Made by a program: the position numbers and the translations under genes
Assembly (NCBI GenBank): GCA_034440135.1
Contig: JAWXBP010000488.1
Span: 1-34,599, forward strand
Length of the DNA: 34,599 nt
From: Planctomycetia bacterium
GTDB taxonomy: Bacteria; Planctomycetota; Planctomycetia; Pirellulales; JALHLM01
Reading direction: 5' to 3'
Notes under the pieces: generated by a model
Seen by the model: the letters and a program-made list of their open reading frames with translations, nothing else
Databases searched by the model: none
Told to the model about the DNA's origin: nothing
In this document: positions 9,194 to 16,742 of the stretch, in pieces
How the letters are laid out: every line of letters starts with the position of its first letter
Numbering within the stretch: the stretch's first letter is position 1

Positions 9194-10303
9194 CTAGGAT
9201 ATGGAGACGTGCGATTCGATCAGCGCCACCGCCCTGCCTAGCGAGTCCTCGCCCCCGAGCCGCTGCGACCAACGCTGCGCCTTACGTGTAAGTGCAACAT
9301 CTTCCCTGGCGTGGCGCAACGTGTGGGCCAATTCTTCCGGGCGCCACGTCATGACGTTCATTCTCCCAGCCAGAAGTCCTTGCCGTGCCAGCAGCTGCGC
9401 GAAGTACTCCTGTGAGGCAATCTGCGGGAGCAAAATCGACGGACGCCCGGCCCGAAGCGCCGCCGCAACCGTACCCGCGCCCCCGTGATGGATCACCAAG
9501 GAGCATCGCGGAAACAGCCAGTCGTACGGGATCGCGTGCGCGAACATCAATTCGTTTTCTGGCAGTTCGGCGGTTGCCTTGCTCCAGCCTCCGATCAAAA
9601 TCCCGCGCTGACCGGTGGCATTCAACCCGTCTCGTAACGTGGCGACGAACGCGGCAGGATCGAACGACAGCATCGAGCCCATCGTGATCGCGACTGGTGG
9701 CGGACCGCTGGCGATGAAATCGATCAACGCTTGCGGCGGTTGCCAGGCTGGTGGCTCGTCGTCGCGCCAAAAGCCGGTGAAGTGAAATCGGTCTCCCCAG
9801 GCGTCATCGGGATCGACAAGCTCCTTCGGCAGCGCGACGAGTTCCAAAATCGCCGATTCATATCCAGCCAGTTGCGCCGCGTACTTGCGAATCGCCGCGA
9901 TGTCGCCCACGGGGTCGTAGGTTACTGATGCGCCGGGAATGATTCGTCCTTCGCTGCGCCAGACGCTGCGAAGGTTGTTGATGAAATAGTCGGTCCGCGC
10001 GAGTTGCGCCTTCAGCGCGTCAAGTGAGTGCGCCAGTTGCGGGCGCACCCAACGCTCGGCATAGGCGCGCACGCGGACGCGAAAATCAGGTTCACTGGCG
10101 AGCGATCGGAAAAGCATGCCCAGCTCATATTGCGTGCCATTGCCGATTGGCAAGAAGTCGAGCCCGGTCGCTTCCATGCGGTCGCGATAAAACGGCGAGG
10201 CCGCCAAGGTCACGCGATGTCCGCTCCGTGACAGCGCGCGGCCCAGCAGCCGGAACAGTTCCCCGTCGCCATGCGTACCCAGCGTGAGCAACAGGCAGTT
10301 CAT
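9194..10303 (-). CDS. GT1-type glycosyltransferase (UGT/EryCIII-like)
   Basis: This 369-residue protein has the two-domain GT-B layout of family 1 glycosyltransferases. The N-terminus MNCLLLTLGTHGDGELFRLL is the first Rossmann strand with its Gly-rich acceptor-side loop. The C-terminal half carries HHGGAGT (272-278), the nucleotide-sugar binding signature of the UGT/MGT/RhlB/EryCIII group, followed by 'RAGRPSILLPQIASQEYFAQ'. Members move a sugar from an NDP or UDP donor to a lipid, polyketide or other small hydrophobic acceptor in the cytoplasm. The real acceptor cannot be read from sequence. Its ATG lies 3 nt after the stop of the upstream phosphotransferase, so the two are almost certainly co-transcribed. 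The length is typical or slightly short for the family, and the protein looks intact. Confidence 0.85.
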   Translation of the reverse strand: MNCLLLTLGTHGDGELFRLLGRALSRSGHRVTLAASPFYRDRMEATGLDFLPIGNGTQYELGMLFRSLASEPDFRVRVRAYAERWVRPQLAHSLDALKAQLARTDYFINNLRSVWRSEGRIIPGASVTYDPVGDIAAIRKYAAQLAGYESAILELVALPKELVDPDDAWGDRFHFTGFWRDDEPPAWQPPQALIDFIASGPPPVAITMGSMLSFDPAAFVATLRDGLNATGQRGILIGGWSKATAELPENELMFAHAIPYDWLFPRCSLVIHHGGAGTVAAALRAGRPSILLPQIASQEYFAQLLARQGLLAGRMNVMTWRPEELAHTLRHAREDVALTRKAQRWSQRLGGEDSLGRAVALIESHVSIS

Positions 10304-10306
10304 GGC

Positions 10307-11278
10307 CTAGCTCGCCAACCGCTGAGCATAAAGTCGAAACAACCGCACGGCACGGGCGACTTTCTGCTGGACGATCGCCGCGTGCCAGATCTCGGGCCCG
10401 CGCGTGTACCACGCCCTCAACATGCCAAGCACCTGCGCCATGCGGACCGGCAGATAGCCGAGGCCGTACTCCGACGGGATCTCGCGCAAGGAGAGATAGC
10501 CGGACAAAAACGAACGCGTCAGTGCGAGCGGGCAGTAGTAGTCGAGATACGCGTGACTGATCGCCAGATCGATCAACGGGTTGCCGATCCAGGCGGACTC
10601 CCAATCCACCACAGCGGCGACGCGCCCTTCATGGACGACGCACTGCACTACGTGAAAGTCACTGTGACAAAGCGATTCGCCGACGGCCGACGGCATTTCC
10701 AAGGCACGGAATCGAGCCACTTCCTCAACGGTCAACAGGCTTTGCTCAGCGAGCGCCGCGGCTGTCGCGCCCAGCGTTTCCAAGTAGTTGGCGACTCCTT
10801 GCGGAGAAACGCGATCGGTCGCCGAGAGCGGCAACCCGTCCGTCGGCGCTTGATGAATACGCGCCAGCGTGCTGCCCATTTCCGTCAGCAGTTGATGCGC
10901 GACATCGCCGTGACCAAGCAGATCGGCGACGGTTTGTTCGCCGGAGCTGCGCATCAGTATGAAGGGACGCCCGGCAAGTGCGCCGTCCGCATCGGCCCGC
11001 TCCACATCCGGCGTCGGCACGCCGTGGCGCGCCAGATGCTCGATGAGCAGCAGTTCCTTGCGCGTCGCGGCGCCGTCGGGCGACTTTGAGATTTTCAGAA
11101 TCCGCGAGCCATCCGGCAGCGCGCAGCGAAACACTGGGTTATTGAACCGCGCCAATGGCTCGATCGCGGATGGCTCGGCGCCGCACGCAGCGAGAATTCG
11201 CCGAGCGAGATCCCGTTCCGCTGATTGTTGCATTGCCGCTGTCGCCATGGCGGCATTGTAATCCGCGGCGCGCGTCAC
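10307..11278 (-). CDS. APH-like phosphotransferase family protein
   Basis: The 323-residue product has the aminoglycoside phosphotransferase/choline kinase-like fold (PF01636). Visible parts are an N-lobe strand with a candidate ATP-binding Lys (ILKISKS, K62), the hinge segment GRPFILMRSSGEQTV, the Brenner-type catalytic loop HSDFHVVQ (205-212) and the metal-binding VVDWESAWIGNPLIDLA (223-239). The catalytic Asp is present, but the loop position usually held by Asn is Gln212. Such enzymes phosphorylate hydroxyls of small molecules; resistance is only one role and nothing here identifies the substrate. The start is uncertain. The GTG at 11278 lies 6 nt after the upstream stop, with GAGG just before it; an ATG at 11248 would shorten the protein by 10 residues. 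The gene is sandwiched between the metallohydrolase and the glycosyltransferase genes. Confidence 0.8.
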   Translation of the reverse strand: MTRAADYNAAMATAAMQQSAERDLARRILAACGAEPSAIEPLARFNNPVFRCALPDGSRILKISKSPDGAATRKELLLIEHLARHGVPTPDVERADADGALAGRPFILMRSSGEQTVADLLGHGDVAHQLLTEMGSTLARIHQAPTDGLPLSATDRVSPQGVANYLETLGATAAALAEQSLLTVEEVARFRALEMPSAVGESLCHSDFHVVQCVVHEGRVAAVVDWESAWIGNPLIDLAISHAYLDYYCPLALTRSFLSGYLSLREIPSEYGLGYLPVRMAQVLGMLRAWYTRGPEIWHAAIVQQKVARAVRLFRLYAQRLAS

Positions 11279-11284
11279 CGCACC

Positions 11285-12820
11285 TCACGGTGCATTAGCG
11301 TCGGCGATCTTTTGTTCCCAAAACCTTAGCGCGTCCTCGTGATAATGCAACACTTCGGCGCGTTGCGCCGGGTCATCAAGTTTTACGCGTTCCTTGCGTT
11401 CTTTGACCCAGTCGCGAAAATACTCGGCAGACGTCTTGCTGATGCGCGATTTTTGTTTGCCGATTTCCACGTACCACGGGCCGGTCGAGGCGAAGCGGAA
11501 GGTCTTCGGGTGTTCGCAGATCGCGCGGACCAGGAACCAGCCCGAGGCGTCGAACGTCACCGGCGGCAATCGTCCCGTCTTGGCGTAGTCTTCCAGGCGA
11601 ATGCTCTGAAACACCTGGCCGTCCTTGATGATTTCCAGGTATTCGATTTTGTCGCGCGTCGACATGCTGAGGTCGATATTCAGGCTCAACTTCTCGCCCG
11701 CTTCCGCTTGAAAGACATGCCCTGGGAAGCGGCCGTCGGCTTGTGGGCGAAGAATCGGCCCGTTGGTGACGACGACACGGCCACGCCGGAGATTCTCCCA
11801 CCAACTCTCGTAGGTCAGCTCCTCGCCGCACCAAACATACATGCGGTTGTAGCCAATGGGGTTTTCCATCACGCCCGAGGCGCTGCCGGCCGACGGCGGA
11901 ATTCGCAGCCCCGAGTTCAACACGTGGTAGTAAATCTCCTGCGTGTATTGCCCGTTGCCACGCGGCATGCGGAAGAGTTTTTTATCGCGCGGGCGTCCCC
12001 AGGCCTCGTCGGGATAAACTCCTTCGCGCCACATGTGGTTGTGGCAAATGCCGATGGAATCGACCAACCCGCTCGCCAACCAGACCGGCGTGTCGTACCA
12101 GAAGTCTTTTTCGATATCGATCCACGCGTTGGGATCGAGCTTCGCGGCCTCGGCGAACTTGAGCGGCGAGGGATACTCGCGCTGCGCGCCCAGGATCGGC
12201 AACGGCTTCGCCAGATTGAAATACAACAGCGCACCCCCTTCGCGCTCGTCTTCACCGGCCAGTAAATGATAAAATCGATTCTTGTCGAACTGCACGAGCG
12301 GATTTGCCGGCGCGGACTTCGCAGCCCATTCGTTTTGGTCATTCCACCACGTGATCACGGGGCAGACATATAAGTCCTCGGCCCGCATCAAAAGTTCGAT
12401 CTGCTCTTTCGGCCGGTGAACGTGCGTCTCGCCCGCCCACCAACCTTCCTTGGCCATGTTGACGAATCGCTGCAACGTGACGGTCTTCGTGTCCTCCGAG
12501 GCGCGCTCCATCTCGAAATGGCCGCTCATCACCGGATATTCGGGACCGCGCTCGATCTCGAACACATACTGCCCGGGCGGCAATGCGAGTTTCGCCTTGC
12601 CCGAAAACACCGCGTGGTCTTTGTAGAAAATCGATTCCCCGCCCAGTTTCACCGGCCGCTTTTTGGCGTTCCTCAAGTGAATGCGGCAAGGAATAACTTC
12701 CTTGGTGTCGCCGTCGACGACGGTGAGCTCCAACTCGCCCCGCGCTGGGGCGGCCTTACAAGGCGCAGTGCAAGTACCAGCAAAGCAAACGAGCACGGTA
12801 AGTGCAGCGAGGCGTCGCAT
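11285..12820 (-). CDS. secreted CehA/McbA-family metallohydrolase-like protein
   Basis: The product has 511 residues. Residues 1-24 form a signal peptide (MRRLAALTVLVCFAGTCTA, then a small-residue cleavage region), so it is exported. A beta-rich domain follows (about 28-118, with 'LPPGQYVFEIERGPEYP', resembling carboxypeptidase-regulatory or Ig-like folds). Then comes a PHP-type metallohydrolase region with GETHVHR (130-136, metal-ligand type H133 and H135), an acidic AGEDE motif (188-192) and CHNH (259-262). The block 'WWENLRRGRVVVTNGPILRP' is the typical CehA/McbA signature for planctomycete members. The family includes carbaryl hydrolases, but most members have no known substrate, and an ester, amide or phosphoester substrate is a guess. 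It is the first gene of the minus-strand set, with 6 nt to the phosphotransferase. No strong Shine-Dalgarno precedes the ATG. Confidence 0.8.
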   Translation of the reverse strand: MRRLAALTVLVCFAGTCTAPCKAAPARGELELTVVDGDTKEVIPCRIHLRNAKKRPVKLGGESIFYKDHAVFSGKAKLALPPGQYVFEIERGPEYPVMSGHFEMERASEDTKTVTLQRFVNMAKEGWWAGETHVHRPKEQIELLMRAEDLYVCPVITWWNDQNEWAAKSAPANPLVQFDKNRFYHLLAGEDEREGGALLYFNLAKPLPILGAQREYPSPLKFAEAAKLDPNAWIDIEKDFWYDTPVWLASGLVDSIGICHNHMWREGVYPDEAWGRPRDKKLFRMPRGNGQYTQEIYYHVLNSGLRIPPSAGSASGVMENPIGYNRMYVWCGEELTYESWWENLRRGRVVVTNGPILRPQADGRFPGHVFQAEAGEKLSLNIDLSMSTRDKIEYLEIIKDGQVFQSIRLEDYAKTGRLPPVTFDASGWFLVRAICEHPKTFRFASTGPWYVEIGKQKSRISKTSAEYFRDWVKERKERVKLDDPAQRAEVLHYHEDALRFWEQKIADANAP

Positions 12821-13188
12821 GTCGATTCTGCTCGGGGGGCTTATTAGGGGATTGTCTCCGTCACAAGTTTAGCACGCGCCCGCAGTGACTTAGCCATCGC
12901 CCTCGACTGTGGGAGGCGTCTCCGACGCCGATGGGAACGACGCGAGCATTCTGGTTCCGTCATTTCTCGCTAAAATCGCCAAATCGATCGGCGTCGGAGA
13001 CGCCTCCCACAGTCGTTCCGCTCGCCAATGCAGATTATTGGGTCACACTTCACATCGACGGCAGCCATTAGCAATCCAGACGAGTTGCGTGTATCCTGGG
13101 GTACGGCCCGTGGCGGAGCATGAGGCCAGAGTGCGGGCTTTTTGCGCGCATTCCGGTGTTTCGAAATTCCGCCGTGGAGTTGGTTCGC
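12821..13188. other. divergent intergenic region between the metallohydrolase and amidoligase operons
   Basis: This 368-bp region lies between divergently transcribed operons and must hold promoters for both. I found no convincing -35/-10 pair for either. Its main feature is a large inverted repeat at 12904-13015. The plus-strand gene has GGAG at 13176-13179, 9 nt before its ATG. Confidence 0.5.
12904..13015. repeat. perfect 29-bp inverted repeat with 54-bp spacer
   Basis: The arms 12904-12932 and 12987-13015 are exact reverse complements and are separated by 54 bp. The arm contains GGGAGGCGTCTCCGACGCC, which is itself partly palindromic (GGCGTCTCCGACGCC). There is no coding frame in the spacer. 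The layout suits a REP/BIME-type dispersed repeat or a small non-autonomous element. It lies between divergent genes, so it is not a simple terminator. Confidence 0.8.
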
Positions 13189-16100
13189 ATGTCGATTCGG
13201 GTTGCGCTGTATCACGAGACCTCGTACCTTTACGACCGCTTCATCACGCTGGGTCCTCAAACGGTCCGGCTGAGGCCGGCGCCCCACTCTCGGACGCCCA
13301 TTCACGCCTACTCGCTGACGATCGAGCCGGCGGGGCACTTCCTGAATTGGCAGCAGGATCCGCAGTCGAACTACCAGGCGCGGATCGTTTTCCCCGAGAA
13401 GGTCGACCGGTTTCGCATCATTGTCGACCTGGTGGCCGAGATGACGGTCATCAACCCGTTCGATTTCTTTCTGGAGCCGGAGGCCGAGCGCTATCCATTC
13501 GAGTACGCCTCGTGGCTGTCGCGGGAGATCGCCCCTTTCCTGATCAAGCTGGAAGGCGGTCCCGCGTTCGCGAAGTGCTTGAAAGAGGTCAACACCAAGG
13601 AGCAGCGGACGATCGATTTTCTTGTCGGCGTGAACTCCCTGCTTAACCAGCGGATCAAGTATTTGATTCGCATGGAGCCCGGCGTGCAAACGCCGGAGGA
13701 GACGCTGGCGAAGAACTCGGGGTCCTGTAGGGATTCCGCTTGGGTGCTGGTGCAGTTGTTGCGCCACCTGGGCATCGCGGCGCGATTCGTTTCCGGCTAC
13801 CTGATTCAGTTGAAGCCGGATCAGAAATCACTGGACGGCCCTTCGGGCGCGGAGCAGGACTTCACCGATCTCCACGCCTGGTGCGAAGCGTACTTGCCCG
13901 GCGCAGGCTGGGTGGGACTTGACCCGACCAGCGGACTGTTCGCCGGCGAAGGGCATATTCCGCTCGCGGCCACGCCGGATCCCCAATCCGCAGCGCCAAT
14001 TTCCGGCGCGCTCGATGAATGCGAGGCCGAGTTCGAGCACGTGATGCGGATCACGCGCGTGCATGAGGACCCGCGCGTCACGAAGCCGTACACCGAGGAG
14101 CAGTGGTCGCGGATCGAGTCGGTCGGCCGCGCCGTCGACGTGCACCTCAAGAGCGACGACGTGCGCTTGACGATGGGGGGCGAGCCGACGTTCGTCTCCA
14201 TCGACGACATGGACGGCGCGGAGTGGAACGTCGCCGCCGTGGGGCCGAATAAGCGGCGGTTGTCCGAAGTGTTGTTGCGGCGCTTGCAAAAACGCTTCAC
14301 CAAGGGCGCGCTGCTGCATTTCGGTCAGGGCAAATGGTATCCCGGCGAGCAACTGCCGCGCTGGGCGCTGGCCTGCTACTGGCGCAAAGACGGACATCCG
14401 ATCTGGAACAATCCGGCGCTGATCGCAGACATCGAAGACGTGCAACATCGCACGTTTGCGGACGCAGAGCGATTTGTGGAGTTGTTGGCTGAGCGCCTCG
14501 ACGTCGACGCCGGGTATGCCGTGCCGGCGTTCGAGGATCCGGTGCATTTCCTTCGCCGGGAAGGCCAACTGCCACTCAACATCGACCCAGCCGATAGCCG
14601 CCTCAAGGACGCGGAAGAGCGCACGCGGTTGCGGCGCGTGTTCGAGCGCGGCTTGAACGAACCGGTCGGCTATGTCCTGCCGTTGCAACCCGGTACGCGT
14701 GACGGCGGCATGGCCTGGGAAAGCGGCTTGTGGATGCTTCGCGGCAAACACCTGGTGCTGATCCCAGGCGATTCGCCGATCGGCCTGCGCTTGCCCGTCG
14801 CGAGCTTGCCGTGGGTCGCCGTAGCGGAGTATCCCTACCTCCGACCGCGCGATCCGGTCGCGCCGCCGCCGCCGCTGACCGTGCCGCGGCGCATGCAATC
14901 GCAATTGAGCGAGACCTTAAAACGCGAGATCGCAGAAGCGGAACGCGAACCGCTGCGCGATCGCGCGCCGCAATTGGGCGAATCGGCGCCTTGGGTTGTG
15001 CGCACGGCGCTGTGCGTCGAGCCGCGCGACGGCCGATTGCACATCTTCATGCCGCCGTTGATGACTATCGAGGCGTATCTGGAATTGATCGCTGCGATCG
15101 AAGATACGGCCGAAGCGCTCGACATGCCCGTCATCGTCGAAGGGGAACCGCCCCCGTGGGACAGCCGCCTCAATTACTTCAAGGTGACGCCGGACCCCGG
15201 CGTGATCGAAGTGAACGTGCCGCCGGCGGGAGACTGGGACGAACTGCAAGAGATCGTCCACGGCGTGTATGAAGAAGCGCGGCTGAGCCGATTGGGCACG
15301 GAGAAATTCATGCTCGACGGTCGCCACACCGGCACCGGCGGCGGCAACCACGTCGTGCTCGGCGGACCGACGCCGGCGGATAGTCCATTCCTGCGGCGGC
15401 CGGACTTATTGCGTTCGATGGTCGTCTATTGGCTCAATCATCCCTCGCTGAGCTATTTGTTCAGCGGTTCGTTCGTCGGGCCGACGAGCCAGGCGCCGCG
15501 GATCGACGAGGCGCGGCATGATAGTGTGTATGAACTGGAAATTGCTTGCGAGGAAGTCGAACGCCAGCAGCGCCTGTTCGGCCAAGTTCCGCCCTGGAAG
15601 GTCGACCGCATCTTCCGCAATATCCTCGTCGACATGACGGGCAATACGCACCGCGCAGAGTTCTGCATCGACAAGCTGTATTCGCCGGACACCGCGACGG
15701 GTCGTCTCGGCCTGGTCGAATTCCGCGCCTTCGAAATGCCGCCGCATGCGCGGATGAGTCTGGCGCAACAACTTCTGTTGCGGGCCCTCGTTGCCTGGTT
15801 CTGGCGCACTCCCTATCGCGCGCAGCCCGTGCGCTGGGGCACACGGCTCCAGGACGAATTCCTGCTGCCGCACTTCGCGCAACAGGATTTCCGCGACGTG
15901 ATTCGCGACCTCAACGCGGCCGGGTTTCCTCTGGAGGAGGCGTGGTTCGCCCCGCATTTCGAGTTCCGGTATCCCGTCCACGGCCGCGTGCGGCATGCGG
16001 GAATAGAAATCGAACTGCGCGAGGCGATCGAGCCTTGGCACGTCCTGGGCGAAGAGCCGGGGCCCGGCGGGGCGGTGCGCTACGTTGATTCCTCGCTGGA

Positions 16101-16515
16101 ACGCCTCCAGGTGAAGGTTTCCGGATTGGTTGATTCGCGCCACCTGATCCTTTGCAATCGCCGCCGGCTGCCGCTGCGCTCTACCGAAGTTTTGGGCGAG
16201 GCCGTGGCGGGTGTCCGCTATCGGGCTTGGCAGCCGCCGAACTGTTTGCATCCCACCATTCCGGTCGATACTCCCTTGGTGTTCGAGGTGTACGACACGT
16301 GGAGCGGCCGCTCGCTGGGAGGCTGCTCGTACTATGTCTCTCACCCCGGCGGCCTGAGCCACGAGTCGTTCCCGGTCAACGCCTTTGAAGCGGAATCGCG
16401 CCGCGTCGCCAGATTCCTCGCCCAGGGACACACGGCCGGACCGATGCCAACGCCCCGCGCCGAACTGAATCCGGAATTCCCGCTAACGCTGGATTTGCGC
16501 CGTGGGAAACAGTGA
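13189..16515 (+). CDS. transglutaminase-DUF2126 fusion (predicted COOH-NH2 amidoligase)
   Basis: The 1,108-residue product starts with the family-typical MSIRVALYHETSYLYDR. GGAG lies 9 nt upstream of this ATG; an earlier in-frame start at 13120 adds 23 residues with no family resemblance. Residues 1-150 match the bacterial transglutaminase N-terminal domain (PF08379). The papain-like transglutaminase core (PF01841) has its triad visible: C180 (NSGSCRDSAW), H229 (DLHAWCE) and D245 (GLDPTSG). From about 300 to the end is DUF2126 (PF09899), with MGGEPTFVS (329-337) and GTGGGNHVVLGGP. DUF2126 has been assigned by comparative genomics to the glutamine-synthetase-like carboxylate-amine ligase superfamily, so the fusion may both ligate and cleave or transfer amide bonds on a peptide substrate. 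The length is normal for this fusion and it looks intact. It is the first gene of the amidoligase operon, and the substrate is unknown. Confidence 0.88.
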   Translation: MSIRVALYHETSYLYDRFITLGPQTVRLRPAPHSRTPIHAYSLTIEPAGHFLNWQQDPQSNYQARIVFPEKVDRFRIIVDLVAEMTVINPFDFFLEPEAERYPFEYASWLSREIAPFLIKLEGGPAFAKCLKEVNTKEQRTIDFLVGVNSLLNQRIKYLIRMEPGVQTPEETLAKNSGSCRDSAWVLVQLLRHLGIAARFVSGYLIQLKPDQKSLDGPSGAEQDFTDLHAWCEAYLPGAGWVGLDPTSGLFAGEGHIPLAATPDPQSAAPISGALDECEAEFEHVMRITRVHEDPRVTKPYTEEQWSRIESVGRAVDVHLKSDDVRLTMGGEPTFVSIDDMDGAEWNVAAVGPNKRRLSEVLLRRLQKRFTKGALLHFGQGKWYPGEQLPRWALACYWRKDGHPIWNNPALIADIEDVQHRTFADAERFVELLAERLDVDAGYAVPAFEDPVHFLRREGQLPLNIDPADSRLKDAEERTRLRRVFERGLNEPVGYVLPLQPGTRDGGMAWESGLWMLRGKHLVLIPGDSPIGLRLPVASLPWVAVAEYPYLRPRDPVAPPPPLTVPRRMQSQLSETLKREIAEAEREPLRDRAPQLGESAPWVVRTALCVEPRDGRLHIFMPPLMTIEAYLELIAAIEDTAEALDMPVIVEGEPPPWDSRLNYFKVTPDPGVIEVNVPPAGDWDELQEIVHGVYEEARLSRLGTEKFMLDGRHTGTGGGNHVVLGGPTPADSPFLRRPDLLRSMVVYWLNHPSLSYLFSGSFVGPTSQAPRIDEARHDSVYELEIACEEVERQQRLFGQVPPWKVDRIFRNILVDMTGNTHRAEFCIDKLYSPDTATGRLGLVEFRAFEMPPHARMSLAQQLLLRALVAWFWRTPYRAQPVRWGTRLQDEFLLPHFAQQDFRDVIRDLNAAGFPLEEAWFAPHFEFRYPVHGRVRHAGIEIELREAIEPWHVLGEEPGPGGAVRYVDSSLERLQVKVSGLVDSRHLILCNRRRLPLRSTEVLGEAVAGVRYRAWQPPNCLHPTIPVDTPLVFEVYDTWSGRSLGGCSYYVSHPGGLSHESFPVNAFEAESRRVARFLAQGHTAGPMPTPRAELNPEFPLTLDLRRGKQ

Positions 16516-16574
16516 AGGGAATGACGAAATCCGAATGACGAATCTCGTTGTGGCATGGTCTCCCACAGTTGTGG

Positions 16575-16592
16575 CATGGTCTTCCGACCATG
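16575..16592. repeat. hairpin, 7-bp perfect stem, 4-nt loop
   Basis: CATGGTC, loop TTCC, GACCATG. It is part of the palindrome cluster between the first two amidoligase-operon genes. No U-run follows, so it is not a classic intrinsic terminator. Confidence 0.65.
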
Positions 16593-16631
16593 TCACCGAC
16601 TTGACCGAAGGTCTCCCATGCTTCTCGCAAA

Positions 16632-16657
16632 GTGGCACGGTCAGGAGACCGTGCCAC
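16632..16657. repeat. hairpin, 11-bp perfect stem, 4-nt loop
   Basis: The arms GTGGCACGGTC (16632-16642) and GACCGTGCCAC (16647-16657) pair perfectly around AGGA. It is a strong RNA hairpin about 85 nt before the ATP-grasp gene. It lacks a T-run, so partial termination or transcript-end protection is more likely than full termination. Confidence 0.7.
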
Positions 16658-16742
16658 AACTAGAATCAGGCCATTCGACATTTAAGCATTCGACCTTCAT
16701 TCGTCGTTCGGATTTCGAAATTCGTCATTCGCCCCGCTTCCC

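Larger units (their letters stand above)
16516..16742. repeat. cluster of palindromes and short repeats inside the amidoligase operon
   Basis: This 227-bp gap between two co-oriented operon genes is packed with repeats. An outer imperfect inverted pair (16525-16543 and 16699-16717) matches at 18 of 19 positions. A 15-bp direct repeat GTTGTGGCATGGTCT occurs at 16547-16561 and 16568-16582. Two tight hairpins lie inside. No gene is seen. These look like dispersed intergenic repeats of the kind common in planctomycete genomes, and may act on mRNA stability or termination between the genes. Confidence 0.75.

Noticed and set aside
12904-13015. CRISPR-like or insertion-sequence interpretation of the inverted repeat
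   Set aside because: There are only two arms in opposite orientation, with no regularly spaced direct repeats, no transposase frame in the 54-bp spacer and no cas genes.
16575-16657. Intrinsic terminator between the first two amidoligase genes
   Set aside because: The hairpins are stable but no T-run follows either one on the plus strand, and the downstream genes clearly belong to the same system.
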